Part shown: piece after piece, positions 1 through 7,956 of the stretch
How positions within the stretch are numbered: the stretch's first letter is position 1
Layout of the letters: the number at the start of each line of letters is the position of its first letter
Source: Burkholderiales bacterium
GTDB taxonomy: Bacteria > Pseudomonadota > Gammaproteobacteria > Burkholderiales > Casimicrobiaceae
Direction of reading: 5' to 3'
DNA: 43,962 bases
Assembly: GCA_031270015.1 (NCBI GenBank)
Contig: JAISYH010000014.1
Location: forward strand, 1 to 43,962
Notes under the pieces: generated by a model
Told to the model about the DNA's origin: nothing
What the model saw: only the letters and a program-made list of their open reading frames with translations
The model's database searches: none
Position numbers and translations under genes: made by a program

Positions 1-517
1 TGAACTCTGCGCTCGCCGTTGTCGTGTCATTGTCGGTGACGGTGACGGTGAAGGTGTAGCTGCCCGCCGTTGTCGGTGTGCCGCTGATGGCTCCGGTGTC
101 AGGATCAAGACTCAAGCCCGTCGGCAGAGCGCCCACGGTGACCGCGTAGCTGTACGGCGACGTGCCGCCGCTGGCGACAATGCTGATGTCGCTGTAGGAA
201 ACGCTGACTTGACCGTCTTGCGGATCGCCGTCGAGTTCGAGCGGCGGCGGTGGTGCTGCCGCGATCACGATGCTGAACTCTGCGCTCACCGTTGTCGTGT
301 CCGAGTCGGTGACGGTGAAGGTGAAGGTGTAGCTGCCCGCCGTTGTCGGCGTGCCGCTGATGGCTCCGGTGACGGCGTTGATCGCCAAGCCCGGCGGCAG
401 AGCGCCCACGGTGACGGCGTAGCTGTACGGCGACGCGCCGCCGCTGGCGACGATGCTGACGTCGCTGTAGGAAACGCTAACCTGACCGTCTTGCGGATCG
501 CCGTTAAGCGCTAATTG
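1..517 (-). repeat. Near-identical 273-bp tandem coding repeats (Ig-like domain)
   Basis: The sequence starting at position 1 (tgaactctgcgctc) recurs at 274 with few substitutions, giving a 273-bp (91-codon) period inside the surface-protein gene. Both copies encode an ISGTPTTAGSYTFT core. The first copy is cut by the window edge, so more copies may follow to the left. High nucleotide identity suggests recent duplication or gene conversion. Confidence 0.85.
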
Positions 518-2665
518 CGACGATGCCGCTCCGTACTCAAAGGCGCCGATCGAGCGTCCTGCCGTAACCGCGGCACGAGAAAAACCGCGCTGATCTTTGG
601 TCGCGTCTACCCAACTCCCATTTTCATCGAGCATTTGCGATGTGCCGCCGACGGTTTTATCCGCCGCGCCGATTGCCGGGCTGCCCGCCGGCAATGCCAG
701 CGTCGATGTCGGTCCGCCGTTGTCGGCAGGCGTCGTGGCGACGATTTGGTTAAGCGCCGTCCCGCCAGTGATGTTGACTTGATTCGCGCTATGACAGCTC
801 GTCGTATTCGAGCCGCTTCTGTATTCGATATTATATTTTCCAGAAATATCGCCCGACATATCGCCCGATTCGTCAATGGCGCATAGTTCCGCGCCGCCGC
901 CGCTTGCAAGCAAGCTGTTATGAACGACTACCGTCGCGGCGTCTCCGACATAAATCGCCGCGCCGCTACCCGCAGTGTTGTTGACCAACGTCAGGTGGCG
1001 AGCGTCGAGCGAACCGCCATATCCTCCCACTCCGATAGAAATCGCGCCGCCGGCGAGCGCCGCCGTATTATCGGTCAAGGTCGTGTTGGAAATTCTGGCG
1101 GAATGACCTGCAGTATAAACGGCGCCGCCGTACCCGCCTTCATCACTATAATAACTTACACTCTCGCAGTACCCATCTTCTTCATCGCACGCTATCACCT
1201 CGTTGCCGACGAAAACGCTGGCGTCGATCGCCAAAAGGTTTTCGCCATAACTTTCTCCGAGATAAATTGCGCCGCCCGCGCCCGCCTGATTGCCGCTAAA
1301 AACGCTGGAACTAATCTTAAGAGAACGCTCGCCATAGCTAGAAATCGCGCCGCCGCCGCCATATCGGTAATAAGTTTCGCCATAAATCGGATTGCCGTTT
1401 TCATCATGATCCACGACGTATCGCTGCTCCATCACCGCTCGGTTGCCGGTAAAAACGCTGCCACTGATGACGGCAACAATATTGGTCTCCCCTGTAATAT
1501 AGATAGCGCCATAGCTCCCACTATTGTTCTCAAAAACGCTGTCCCTGACGATGAACTCTCCCCTACCTTCCTCATCATCATCATAATAATAATAACCAAT
1601 TGCGCCGCCGGCAGAATCACCATAATGATCAGCAAAATAAGTATTGCCCCTGAACGTGCTGCCGGTGACCATCAACGAACCGCTAACCACGCAGACCGCG
1701 CCACCATCACAGTAATTGCTGTTACCTACAGACTTATTATCAATAAACTCGCTGTCATTGATGATCACGGAAGCGCCATTAGCGTAGAGCGCGCCGCCGC
1801 CGGCATAAGAGCTACTATAATCACCTATCTTATCGTTATTGCCGCTGAAGACGCTATTATTGATGACAAGAGACGCCGTCCTATCGCCGACCCAGCCTCC
1901 GTCGAGCGAAATCGCGCCACCTTGGCGCATCGCACGATTGTTGCGGAATACGCTGTCGTTGACGACAACATGCGCCATGTAAACCCTGATCGCGCCGCCA
2001 TCCGAATAGTCCACACTCCCTGGCGTCAGATTATCCTCAAACACGCATTGCTCGATGATCAGGGAAACAAGATCGCTTTCATCCTCTGGATAGTATTCAC
2101 TGCGAATCGCGCCACCGCCCTCATATGAGATACCGTTCTTGAACGTCAACCCGCGCACGGTGACCGTCGGTATTGAATCTTCTTTCTCGTAAATTGCCAA
2201 TATACTTCTTCCTACGCAATACCCGTCATTTTGGCAGTCCTCACTAGGATCGCGCACGCCATCGAGCGTGATGCCCAACGGCGTGCCGTCGGTATCCAAC
2301 GCGTCGATGGTCAGCCTTGGGGTGGCGGTGACGATCGGAAGAAATGCATTCTCTCCATAAACTTCATCCACTTTTTCGCCGTAATCCCATTCCGTGCGCA
2401 ACGTAATCGTTTGATTTTTCAACAAAGGAGAAAATTTGATGAGATCGTCAGCGCCGTAAGCGCCTCCAGAGGATACGCAACCATGCCGATCCGCGCCGGC
2501 ATTGATCGACGCTATCGCGCCGCGCAGGGCGCAGCTTCCGGTAGTCGCCGGCGCTAACGTCATGCCGTCCGGACTATCGACCGTGATCGTCGCCGCTTGC
2601 GCGTTGACCCAAAACAAGACCAAGAAAAATAACAACGTCCTCTGAATCCATACTTGCTTACGCAT
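1..2665 (-). CDS. Large secreted surface protein with beta-helix (Pmp-like) repeats and Ig-like repeats, partial
   Basis: The frame read from ATG at 2665 stays open to the left edge, at least 888 codons with no stop, so the C-terminus lies outside the window. Residues 1 to about 24 form a signal peptide (MRKQ, basic, then a hydrophobic stretch ending NAQA). A CALRGAI motif follows, of the kind seen at the start of many secreted beta-helix proteins. The middle part holds about twelve spaced GGAI/GGAV/GGAL motifs alternating with SxFxxN (for example GGAIYLG, GGAVYTA), typical of the right-handed beta-helix of polymorphic outer membrane proteins. The last part visible consists of 91-residue repeats with PPGL and GAISGTPTTAGSYTF motifs, characteristic of putative Ig (He_PIG) domains. 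The likely role is a cell-surface or secreted adhesin or autotransporter-like protein; this is inferred from architecture only, and the export and anchor domain is not visible. It stands alone, divergent from rpsU. Confidence 0.85.
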   Translation of the reverse strand, partial: MRKQVWIQRTLLFFLVLFWVNAQAATITVDSPDGMTLAPATTGSCALRGAIASINAGADRHGCVSSGGAYGADDLIKFSPLLKNQTITLRTEWDYGEKVDEVYGENAFLPIVTATPRLTIDALDTDGTPLGITLDGVRDPSEDCQNDGYCVGRSILAIYEKEDSIPTVTVRGLTFKNGISYEGGGAIRSEYYPEDESDLVSLIIEQCVFEDNLTPGSVDYSDGGAIRVYMAHVVVNDSVFRNNRAMRQGGAISLDGGWVGDRTASLVINNSVFSGNNDKIGDYSSSYAGGGALYANGASVIINDSEFIDNKSVGNSNYCDGGAVCVVSGSLMVTGSTFRGNTYFADHYGDSAGGAIGYYYYDDDEEGRGEFIVRDSVFENNSGSYGAIYITGETNIVAVISGSVFTGNRAVMEQRYVVDHDENGNPIYGETYYRYGGGGAISSYGERSLKISSSVFSGNQAGAGGAIYLGESYGENLLAIDASVFVGNEVIACDEEDGYCESVSYYSDEGGYGGAVYTAGHSARISNTTLTDNTAALAGGAISIGVGGYGGSLDARHLTLVNNTAGSGAAIYVGDAATVVVHNSLLASGGGAELCAIDESGDMSGDISGKYNIEYRSGSNTTSCHSANQVNITGGTALNQIVATTPADNGGPTSTLALPAGSPAIGAADKTVGGTSQMLDENGSWVDATKDQRGFSRAAVTAGRSIGAFEYGAASSQLALNGDPQDGQVSVSYSDVSIVASGGASPYSYAVTVGALPPGLAINAVTGAISGTPTTAGSYTFTFTVTDSDTTTVSAEFSIVIAAAPPPPLELDGDPQDGQVSVSYSDISIVASGGTSPYSYAVTVGALPTGLSLDPDTGAISGTPTTAGSYTFTVTVTDNDTTTASAEF

Positions 2666-2986
2666 CACAGTCCTCTCTTGATAAGGTACGTTAAATCACG
2701 TCACGTAAAATTCTTACACAGGTAAAAAAATTTGACGCAAACAATGACTCGATAATCTCCGGGGATGATAAGGCAATTTTTCGGGGATTGCTACCCAAAT
2801 AAAACCTCTTTTTTGAAGTAACGGCGTTTTTTACATTCTTAATGATGAGGGACTTCTCAAAGTGTCATCTATAGGCGACACATTCTGCAAAATACAATCA
2901 AAAACACTAAAAGGTAAACAAGGTTTCATCGGTGATTTAGCTTTTTGTCATGATCTTATTACTGTTTCACGCCTTTCAGCGCTTGC
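2666..2986. other. Divergent intergenic region between surface protein and rpsU
   Basis: This is about 320 bases without a coding frame, and clearly richer in A and T than its surroundings. It must hold the promoter of the surface-protein gene (minus strand), but I cannot pick out a convincing -35/-10 pair. A short inverted repeat, GTGTC...GACAC, lies near 2861-2880. No RNA gene was recognised. Confidence 0.5.
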
Positions 2987-3015
2987 TTGCTTTTCCCGCT
3001 CTATCTAGATACACT
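2987..3015 (+). promoter_or_regulatory. Sigma70-type promoter of rpsU
   Basis: A -35 box TTGCTT (2987-2992) and a -10 box TACACT (3010-3015) are separated by exactly 17 bases. They sit about 40 bases upstream of the rpsU start, with a GAAGGA ribosome binding site between. Confidence 0.6.
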
Positions 3016-3055
3016 GTAAAAGTTTTAATTTTATTCTTGCGAAGGAAAAGTTTTC

Positions 3056-3268
3056 ATGCCCAGTGTTCGAGTCCGCGAAAATGAGCCTTTCGAAGCCGCC
3101 TTGCGCCGCTTCAAGCGTTCTATCGAAAAGATTGGTTTGCTCACCGAATTGCGCGCCCGTGAATTTTACGAAAAGCCCACTTCCGAACGGAAGCGGAAAA
3201 AATCGGCGGCAGTCAAACGGCATCATAAACGCATCCGCAGCCAGCAACTCCCACCCCGCCTCTATTGA
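3056..3268 (+). CDS. rpsU: 30S ribosomal protein S21
   Basis: This 70-residue protein is the usual length for S21. It has the family's N-terminal pattern ([18 protein letters not shown]), the REFYEKP motif and a basic C-terminus rich in Lys and Arg. S21 binds the 30S subunit near the anti-Shine-Dalgarno region and helps initiation. A GAAGGA Shine-Dalgarno lies about 10 bases upstream of the ATG. The gene has its own promoter and a hairpin terminator directly after the stop, so it is probably monocistronic rather than part of an rpsU-dnaG-rpoD operon. Confidence 0.97.
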   Translation: MPSVRVRENEPFEAALRRFKRSIEKIGLLTELRAREFYEKPTSERKRKKSAAVKRHHKRIRSQQLPPRLY

Positions 3269-3277
3269 TTTCGCGCT

Positions 3278-3308
3278 GCCCGCCTCTTTGCGAGCGGGCG
3301 GTGTTTTT
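3278..3308 (+). terminator. Rho-independent terminator of rpsU
   Basis: A GC-rich hairpin (GCCCGC...GCGGGC, with one bulged C) is followed by a TGTTTTTG tract about 10 bases after the rpsU stop codon. Confidence 0.75.
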
Positions 3309-3420
3309 GCGTTTCCTTCTTTTGCCATCCTTTTCGCGGATCACGCCGCGGCGCGATTTCGTCGGCTATTTTCGGCGGATATTCCGGTAAAAGCCAATAT
3401 TTTTCATCTGCTAAAACCCT

Positions 3421-3498
3421 TTTCAAAATGCGTTTGATGATTCGTCATTTTGAAATTATTATGGAAAAAATCATGAAGATAGGTTACCTTCTCATGAT
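3421..3498. promoter_or_regulatory. Two inverted repeats upstream of the cyclic-nucleotide-binding gene
   Basis: A perfect 10-bp inverted repeat, TTTCAAAATG (3421-3430) and CATTTTGAAA (3446-3455), is followed by an interrupted palindrome, ATCATGA (3470-3476) and TCATGAT (3492-3498). Both lie between the rpsU terminator and the next gene, where a promoter must be. They may be operators or RNA hairpins; their function is unproven. Confidence 0.45.
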
Positions 3499-3533
3499 TG
3501 GTAATTTTGTTTCTTTCGCTAAGAGAAACCGCC

Positions 3534-4016
3534 ATGAACAACGATCCTTTTGAACTTCTCAGGAAAAGCAAACTGGCCGCCGAGCTGACCGAAGAACAGT
3601 GCCACACGCTCGTGCCGCTCATCGAGGTGCGCGAGTATCAGGAAGGTGATGTGCTGGTGCAGGAACGCTCGACCGACGATCATTTGTATGTGTTGGTCAG
3701 CGGCACACTGAGCATCATCAAGCGTTTCGGCACGTCCGAACAAGCGCTGCTCAATACGATTACCGCAGACAATTTTGCCGGCGAATTGGGTTTCATGGAC
3801 GATACCGAGCGTTATGCGTCGTTGGTCGCCACTGAGCCATCCGTCGTGTTTCGCTTGAAACGCGGCAACCTCGAATCGCTGCTCGATACCGATCCGATCA
3901 TCGTTTATCGCGTGATGCGTTCCGTTCTTCGAGTCGCGCACCAGATTCAGCACCGGCAAGCGATTCAACATCAGGAATTGACCAATTATCTTTATAAGCA
4001 ACAAGGGCGATATTGA
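3534..4016 (+). CDS. Stand-alone cyclic nucleotide-binding domain protein
   Basis: This protein of about 160 residues is a single CRP-type cyclic nucleotide-binding fold. Glycine turns and beta strands (YQEGDVLVQERS, LYVLVSGTLSII) lead into a phosphate-binding-cassette-like segment with GELGFMDD and ERYASL, which keeps the Glu and Arg expected for cyclic nucleotide contact. The C-terminal part is helical (the dimerisation-helix region), and the protein ends there. The helix-turn-helix of CRP/FNR regulators is absent, so it is probably a sensor or regulatory subunit rather than a DNA-binding factor. The start at 3534 was chosen over an upstream ATG at 3498 because the homologous fold begins there and AAGAGA precedes it. 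Its partner is unknown. It converges with prmC. Confidence 0.85.
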   Translation: MNNDPFELLRKSKLAAELTEEQCHTLVPLIEVREYQEGDVLVQERSTDDHLYVLVSGTLSIIKRFGTSEQALLNTITADNFAGELGFMDDTERYASLVATEPSVVFRLKRGNLESLLDTDPIIVYRVMRSVLRVAHQIQHRQAIQHQELTNYLYKQQGRY

Positions 4017-4024
4017 ATCTTTGG

Positions 4025-4039
4025 GGAAGCGTAGCTTCC
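4025..4039. terminator. Small hairpin between convergent genes
   Basis: A perfect GGAAGC-gta-GCTTCC hairpin lies in the 42-base gap between the cyclic-nucleotide-binding gene and prmC, which converge. Neither side has a strong T run, so it is only a candidate bidirectional terminator. Confidence 0.3.
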
Positions 4040-4058
4040 TGCGGCTTTCTCAAAATCG

Positions 4059-4898
4059 CTATGGCTTGATTCCGCCTGTCACGCGAGGTATGCCGGAGAG
4101 ATCGCGGTAACTTTCAATGTTGGTCAGTCCATTTTCGGCTAATAATTCAGCCACTGCCCGCGCTTGATCATAACCGTGCTCCAACAGCAAAACGCCGCCT
4201 TTCTTCAAACGTGAAGGCGCGGTCGCCGCGATGACGCACAAATCGTCAAGACCGTTCTCACCCGCCGCCAACGCCATTTTTGGTTCAAAATCGAGTTCCC
4301 CGCGTTGCCAATATACGCTATTGACCGCGATATAAGGCGGATTGCCGACTATCGCGTCGAACGTTTCTGGAAAAGTAATATTAGAAAACCAGTTCGAGTG
4401 AATGAAAGTCACACGTCGCTGCCCTTCGCCGAATATGCGAGACGCGTTGCGCTCGGCGACCGCCAGCGCGCGTTCCGAATGGTCTACAGCACATATTTTC
4501 GCTTGCGGGCGTTCTCGCGCAATTGCCAACGCCACCGCGCCTGAACCCGTGCCAAGATCGAGCACATCGACGTTTTTTCCCGCAGGCAAAAACCGCAATG
4601 CCGCTTCCACCAACGTTTCAGTATCGGGACGAGGAATCAGCACATCCGGCGTAACCTCCAGCGCCATTCCCCAAAATTCTTTATAGCCAAGCAAGTACGC
4701 CGCCGGTTCACCTGTCAATCTGCGGCGCGCCAATTCCGAGAACCGCCGTATGTTCGGCTTGTTGATCGTCACGCCGCCATGCGTCAAAAGCCACGCTTGA
4801 TCGACATTCAAAACATGCGCCAGAAGAATGCGCGCGTCCAGCGGCGACAACCCCGCCGTTTTCAGCAAATCATCGACCGTGCGATCGCCGTCAATCAT
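4059..4898 (-). CDS. prmC: Release factor glutamine methyltransferase
   Basis: PrmC methylates the Gln of the GGQ motif in release factors RF1 and RF2 using S-adenosylmethionine. The protein has an N-terminal helical domain ([20 protein letters not shown]), a SAM-binding segment [16 protein letters not shown] and the catalytic NPPY motif (VGNPPYIAV). Length is about 279 residues, as usual. An ATG at 4898 overlaps the prfA stop as ATGATTGA, which suggests translational coupling; an alternative ATG at 4913 would overlap by 23 bases. It lies directly after the gene for its own substrate, RF1. Confidence 0.95.
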   Translation of the reverse strand: MIDGDRTVDDLLKTAGLSPLDARILLAHVLNVDQAWLLTHGGVTINKPNIRRFSELARRRLTGEPAAYLLGYKEFWGMALEVTPDVLIPRPDTETLVEAALRFLPAGKNVDVLDLGTGSGAVALAIARERPQAKICAVDHSERALAVAERNASRIFGEGQRRVTFIHSNWFSNITFPETFDAIVGNPPYIAVNSVYWQRGELDFEPKMALAAGENGLDDLCVIAATAPSRLKKGGVLLLEHGYDQARAVAELLAENGLTNIESYRDLSGIPRVTGGIKP

Positions 4899-5970
4899 CG
4901 GCAAACGCGGCAAGCTGCTCGGCTCGAAATTCCTGTGTCAGCGCGTCGATCAATTCGTCCAGATCGCCGTCCATGATCGCTTCGATTTTATAGAGCGTCA
5001 TGTTGATGCGATGGTCGGTCACGCGCCCTTGCGGAAAGTTATAGGTACGAATGCGTTCGCTGCGGTCTCCCGAACCAATCAAACTTTTGCGCATCCTCGC
5101 TTCTTTTTGATCACGCTCTTGCCGCTCGCGTTCTAACAGTCGAGACGCCAACACCGCCATCGCCTGCGCGCGGTTGCGATGTTGCGAGCGGTCGTCCTGA
5201 CACTCGACCACCAGCCCTGTCGGCAAATGTGTGATCCGCACCGCCGAATCGGTTTTGTTGACGTGCTGCCCACCAGCGCCCGACGCGCGAAAGGTATCGA
5301 TCCGCAAATCCGCCGGATTGATTTCAATATCGACGGGATCGGCTTCGGGAAGAATCGCCACCGTGCACGCCGACGTATGAATCCGTCCCTGCGCTTCGGT
5401 TTCGGGCACGCGTTGTACGCGATGCCCGCCCGATTCAAACTTGAGCCGGGCGTAAACGCCGCTGCCGATCATTCGCGCGATCACTTCTTTATACCCACCC
5501 AGTTCCGATTCCGATACCGACACCAGTTCGACTTTCCAGCGTTGCCGCTCGGCATAACGCGAATACATCCGAAAAAGACCGCCAGCGAACAATGCCGATT
5601 CGTCGCCACCCGTACCGGCGCGAATTTCGAGAAAAACATTGCGTTCGTCACTGGCGTCTTTCGGCAATAACGCCAACTGAATCGCGTCGATACCGCCGCT
5701 CATCCGCCGTTCCGCGTCATGCGCTTCCTCGTCGGCAAACTCACGCATCGCCGCGTCACTCATCAATTCACGCGCCGCTTGCCAATCGCTTTCCGCTTTC
5801 GCGTAATCGCGATACAACAGCACCACCGGCTCGATCTCCGCGCGCTCTTTCGACAAATCGCGGAAACGATTCATATCGGCAACCGCGTCAGGCTGCGCCA
5901 GCAACGTGTCGATTTCACGCAACCGCCGCTGCAAATGTTCAAGTTTTCGTTGAAGTGAAGGTTTGATCAT
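4891..5970 (-). CDS. prfA: Peptide chain release factor 1
   Basis: RF1 recognises UAA and UAG and triggers peptide release. The catalytic GGQ is visible in [16 protein letters not shown], and the N-terminal coiled-coil domain ([15 protein letters not shown]) and C-terminal [16 protein letters not shown] region are typical. The frame could start at 6009, but the family start [11 protein letters not shown] corresponds to the ATG at 5970, giving 359 residues, the usual size. It follows hemA by about 60 bases and overlaps prmC, forming a hemA-prfA-prmC unit common in proteobacteria. Confidence 0.96.
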   Translation of the reverse strand: MIKPSLQRKLEHLQRRLREIDTLLAQPDAVADMNRFRDLSKERAEIEPVVLLYRDYAKAESDWQAARELMSDAAMREFADEEAHDAERRMSGGIDAIQLALLPKDASDERNVFLEIRAGTGGDESALFAGGLFRMYSRYAERQRWKVELVSVSESELGGYKEVIARMIGSGVYARLKFESGGHRVQRVPETEAQGRIHTSACTVAILPEADPVDIEINPADLRIDTFRASGAGGQHVNKTDSAVRITHLPTGLVVECQDDRSQHRNRAQAMAVLASRLLERERQERDQKEARMRKSLIGSGDRSERIRTYNFPQGRVTDHRINMTLYKIEAIMDGDLDELIDALTQEFRAEQLAAFADD

Positions 5971-6027
5971 CGCGTTCAAAAAAAGAAAACGACACGGTAC
6001 GCGCCACAATCATCATGATCGAAAAAG

Positions 6028-7293
6028 CTAATCTTTCCGTTCAGGATCGGGGAGTTGATAGATCGTCTGATACAGCACGCTCAAATCCGTGCGCTCATCA
6101 TTGACCGCGTCGTGCAACGCCTGCAACGGCGCGTGTAGAAATTTATTGGTCAAACCGCGCGCCAGCAATTCCATGACTTCGGCGGGATCGTCGCCTTTGG
6201 CAAGCAGCTTGCGCGCCTTCTCAAGCTCCTTTTGCCGCAACGCATCGTGGTGATTGCGCAGCGCGTTGATCGTCGGCACGACCGAACGTTCTTCCAACCA
6301 GCGCAAGAAATGGTCGGCTTGCGACGCCACCATCGTTTCCGCTTGCAGTATCGCTTCGCGGCGCACCTGCAAATTACTGCGGATGATTTCGGAAAGGTCG
6401 TCCAAACTATACAAAAACACATCGTCGAGTTCGCCGACTTCTTTTTCGATATCGCGCGGCACCGCCAGATCGACCATAAAAATCGGCGCGTGGCGGCGCG
6501 CTTTGATTACGCGCTCAAGCAGACCTTTGCCGAGAATCGGCAACATCGACGCCGTACAAGTGACGATCATGTCAAACTGCGCCAAATGATCGGGAATTTC
6601 GTTTAAGGTAATCGCTTCGGCGCTCAGACGATCCGCCAGATCGCGTCCGCGTTCCAGCGTCCGATTGGCGACGACGATTTTCTTCGGATGACGCGCCGCA
6701 AAATGTGCCGCCGCCAGCTCGATCATTTCACCCGCGCCGATGAGCAACAGGCTTTGCTCGGCGATCGACGGAAAAATACGTTCCGCCAGCTTCACGGCAG
6801 CGGCAGCCATCGAAATCGACGCGCTGCCGATATCGGTATTGGTGCGGACATCTTTCGCCACAGCGAACGTCCGCTGGAAAAGCCGGTTCAGCACCAAGCC
6901 GAGCGTCCCCGCCGCTTCGGCAGTGCGTACCGCTTGCTTCATCTGGCCCAAAATCTGCGGTTCGCCCAATACCATCGAATCCAAACCGCATGCCACGCGA
7001 AACGTGTGCGTCACCGCCTCGTTTTTCCTGAACGTATAAAGATGCGGTTCAAGCGCTTTTTGCGGCAGACGATGCGTATGCTCTAGCCAAGACGCCACAT
7101 CTTCGGGCGCGCCGCCCCGACAATACACCTCAGTACGGTTGCAAGTGGACAAGATCGCCGCTTCTTTCACTCGCTGCCCACCCAAAAGATCGCGCAGCGC
7201 ATGACTCAGAATGTCCGGCGAAAACGACACTTTTTCGCGGACCTCCAACGGCGCTGTCGTGTGATTTAGACCAAGTGTATAAAGCTGCCCCAT
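6028..7293 (-). CDS. hemA: Glutamyl-tRNA reductase
   Basis: This enzyme reduces glutamyl-tRNA to glutamate-1-semialdehyde, the first committed step of C5-pathway heme synthesis. The 421-residue protein starts with the family signature [17 protein letters not shown] and has the catalytic Cys in STCNRTEVY (Cys51). Further features are a substrate region [15 protein letters not shown], an NADPH-binding [13 protein letters not shown] and the C-terminal dimerisation domain. A perfect TATAAT lies only about 10 bases before the start (separate entry), so the leader is very short. It is the first gene of the hemA-prfA-prmC set. Confidence 0.97.
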   Translation of the reverse strand: MGQLYTLGLNHTTAPLEVREKVSFSPDILSHALRDLLGGQRVKEAAILSTCNRTEVYCRGGAPEDVASWLEHTHRLPQKALEPHLYTFRKNEAVTHTFRVACGLDSMVLGEPQILGQMKQAVRTAEAAGTLGLVLNRLFQRTFAVAKDVRTNTDIGSASISMAAAAVKLAERIFPSIAEQSLLLIGAGEMIELAAAHFAARHPKKIVVANRTLERGRDLADRLSAEAITLNEIPDHLAQFDMIVTCTASMLPILGKGLLERVIKARRHAPIFMVDLAVPRDIEKEVGELDDVFLYSLDDLSEIIRSNLQVRREAILQAETMVASQADHFLRWLEERSVVPTINALRNHHDALRQKELEKARKLLAKGDDPAEVMELLARGLTNKFLHAPLQALHDAVNDERTDLSVLYQTIYQLPDPERKD

Positions 7294-7302
7294 AACTTTT
7301 AG

Positions 7303-7308
7303 ATTATA
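7303..7308 (-). promoter_or_regulatory. -10 box immediately upstream of hemA
   Basis: A perfect TATAAT on the minus strand ends 9 bases before the hemA ATG (7293). Transcription from it would begin about three bases upstream of the start codon, giving a nearly leaderless mRNA. No good -35 hexamer is seen at 16-18 bases, and no Shine-Dalgarno fits in the gap. Confidence 0.45.
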
Positions 7309-7395
7309 ACTGTTCAGGAGAGCGAGCGCAGAAAACGAATGTCATTAGGTTACATGACGCGAAAAACTCTACTCAAAAACGAAAAAATTTCGTGT

Positions 7396-7956
7396 TCAAC
7401 CCTTTGCCTCGTTTTTCATGACTTGAAACATGAAAAACGCGCAAATCGTCTTGGCGTCGGTAATTTTGCCGCTTCGGATCGCTGCGGAAAGCGCGGAAGG
7501 CGCTACCGACAGCAGTTCGAGAAACTCATCGTCGTCGCGGCAAATCTGTTCGTGCGTCAGATTTTCGGCGACGAAACAGTAAATCGTCTCGTCGGAATAC
7601 GCAGGCAACGGATGAATTTTGCCAAGCGCGTGCCAGGTTTCCGCGCGATAGCCGGTTTCTTCGAGCAATTCTCGCTGCGCGGTCGCCAGCGGTTCTTCGC
7701 CGGAATCGAGTTTACCCGCCGGAAATTCGATGATCTCGTCGCGCAATGGATAACGATATTGCCGTTCCAGCAACAACGCGCCGTCCTGCAATACCGGAAC
7801 GATGACCGCCGCGCCCGGATGATTGATATATTCGCGCACGGAAGTTCTTTGATTGGGCAACAATATCTTATCGCGGCGGACATGCAGCAGCGTACCGTCA
7901 AAAATCCTTTCGCTCGCCAAACAAATTTCTTCCAGAGAAGCAGGTGGTTTGTTCAC
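7396..7956 (-). CDS. Nudix hydrolase, ADP-ribose pyrophosphatase type
   Basis: This 186-residue protein has a complete Nudix box beginning GKLDSGEEPLATAQ and ending RELLEETGY, preceded by an EFPA motif. That arrangement is typical of NudF-like ADP-sugar pyrophosphatases, which cleave ADP-ribose to AMP and ribose 5-phosphate with Mg. The exact substrate is inferred. The start is GTG at 7956, sharing GTGA with the purD stop (4-base overlap), so it is co-translated with purD. An 11-bp inverted repeat lies near its 3' end (separate entry). Confidence 0.9.
   Translation of the reverse strand: MNKPPASLEEICLASERIFDGTLLHVRRDKILLPNQRTSVREYINHPGAAVIVPVLQDGALLLERQYRYPLRDEIIEFPAGKLDSGEEPLATAQRELLEETGYRAETWHALGKIHPLPAYSDETIYCFVAENLTHEQICRDDDEFLELLSVAPSALSAAIRSGKITDAKTICAFFMFQVMKNEAKG
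7410..7439. repeat. 11-bp perfect inverted repeat inside the Nudix gene end
   Basis: CGTTTTTCATG (7410-7420) and CATGAAAAACG (7429-7439) are exact inverse copies separated by 8 bases, lying in the last codons of the Nudix gene. In RNA this gives a stable stem-loop about 15 bases before the stop codon. Confidence 0.7.

Noticed and set aside
1195-2016. Several short minus-strand frames inside the surface-protein region
   Set aside because: They are in the wrong frame relative to the continuous 888-codon gene.
920-2128. Plus-strand open frame of 402 codons
   Set aside because: It is the exact antisense of the codons of the surface-protein gene and lacks protein-like features; the minus frame has a signal peptide and repeats.
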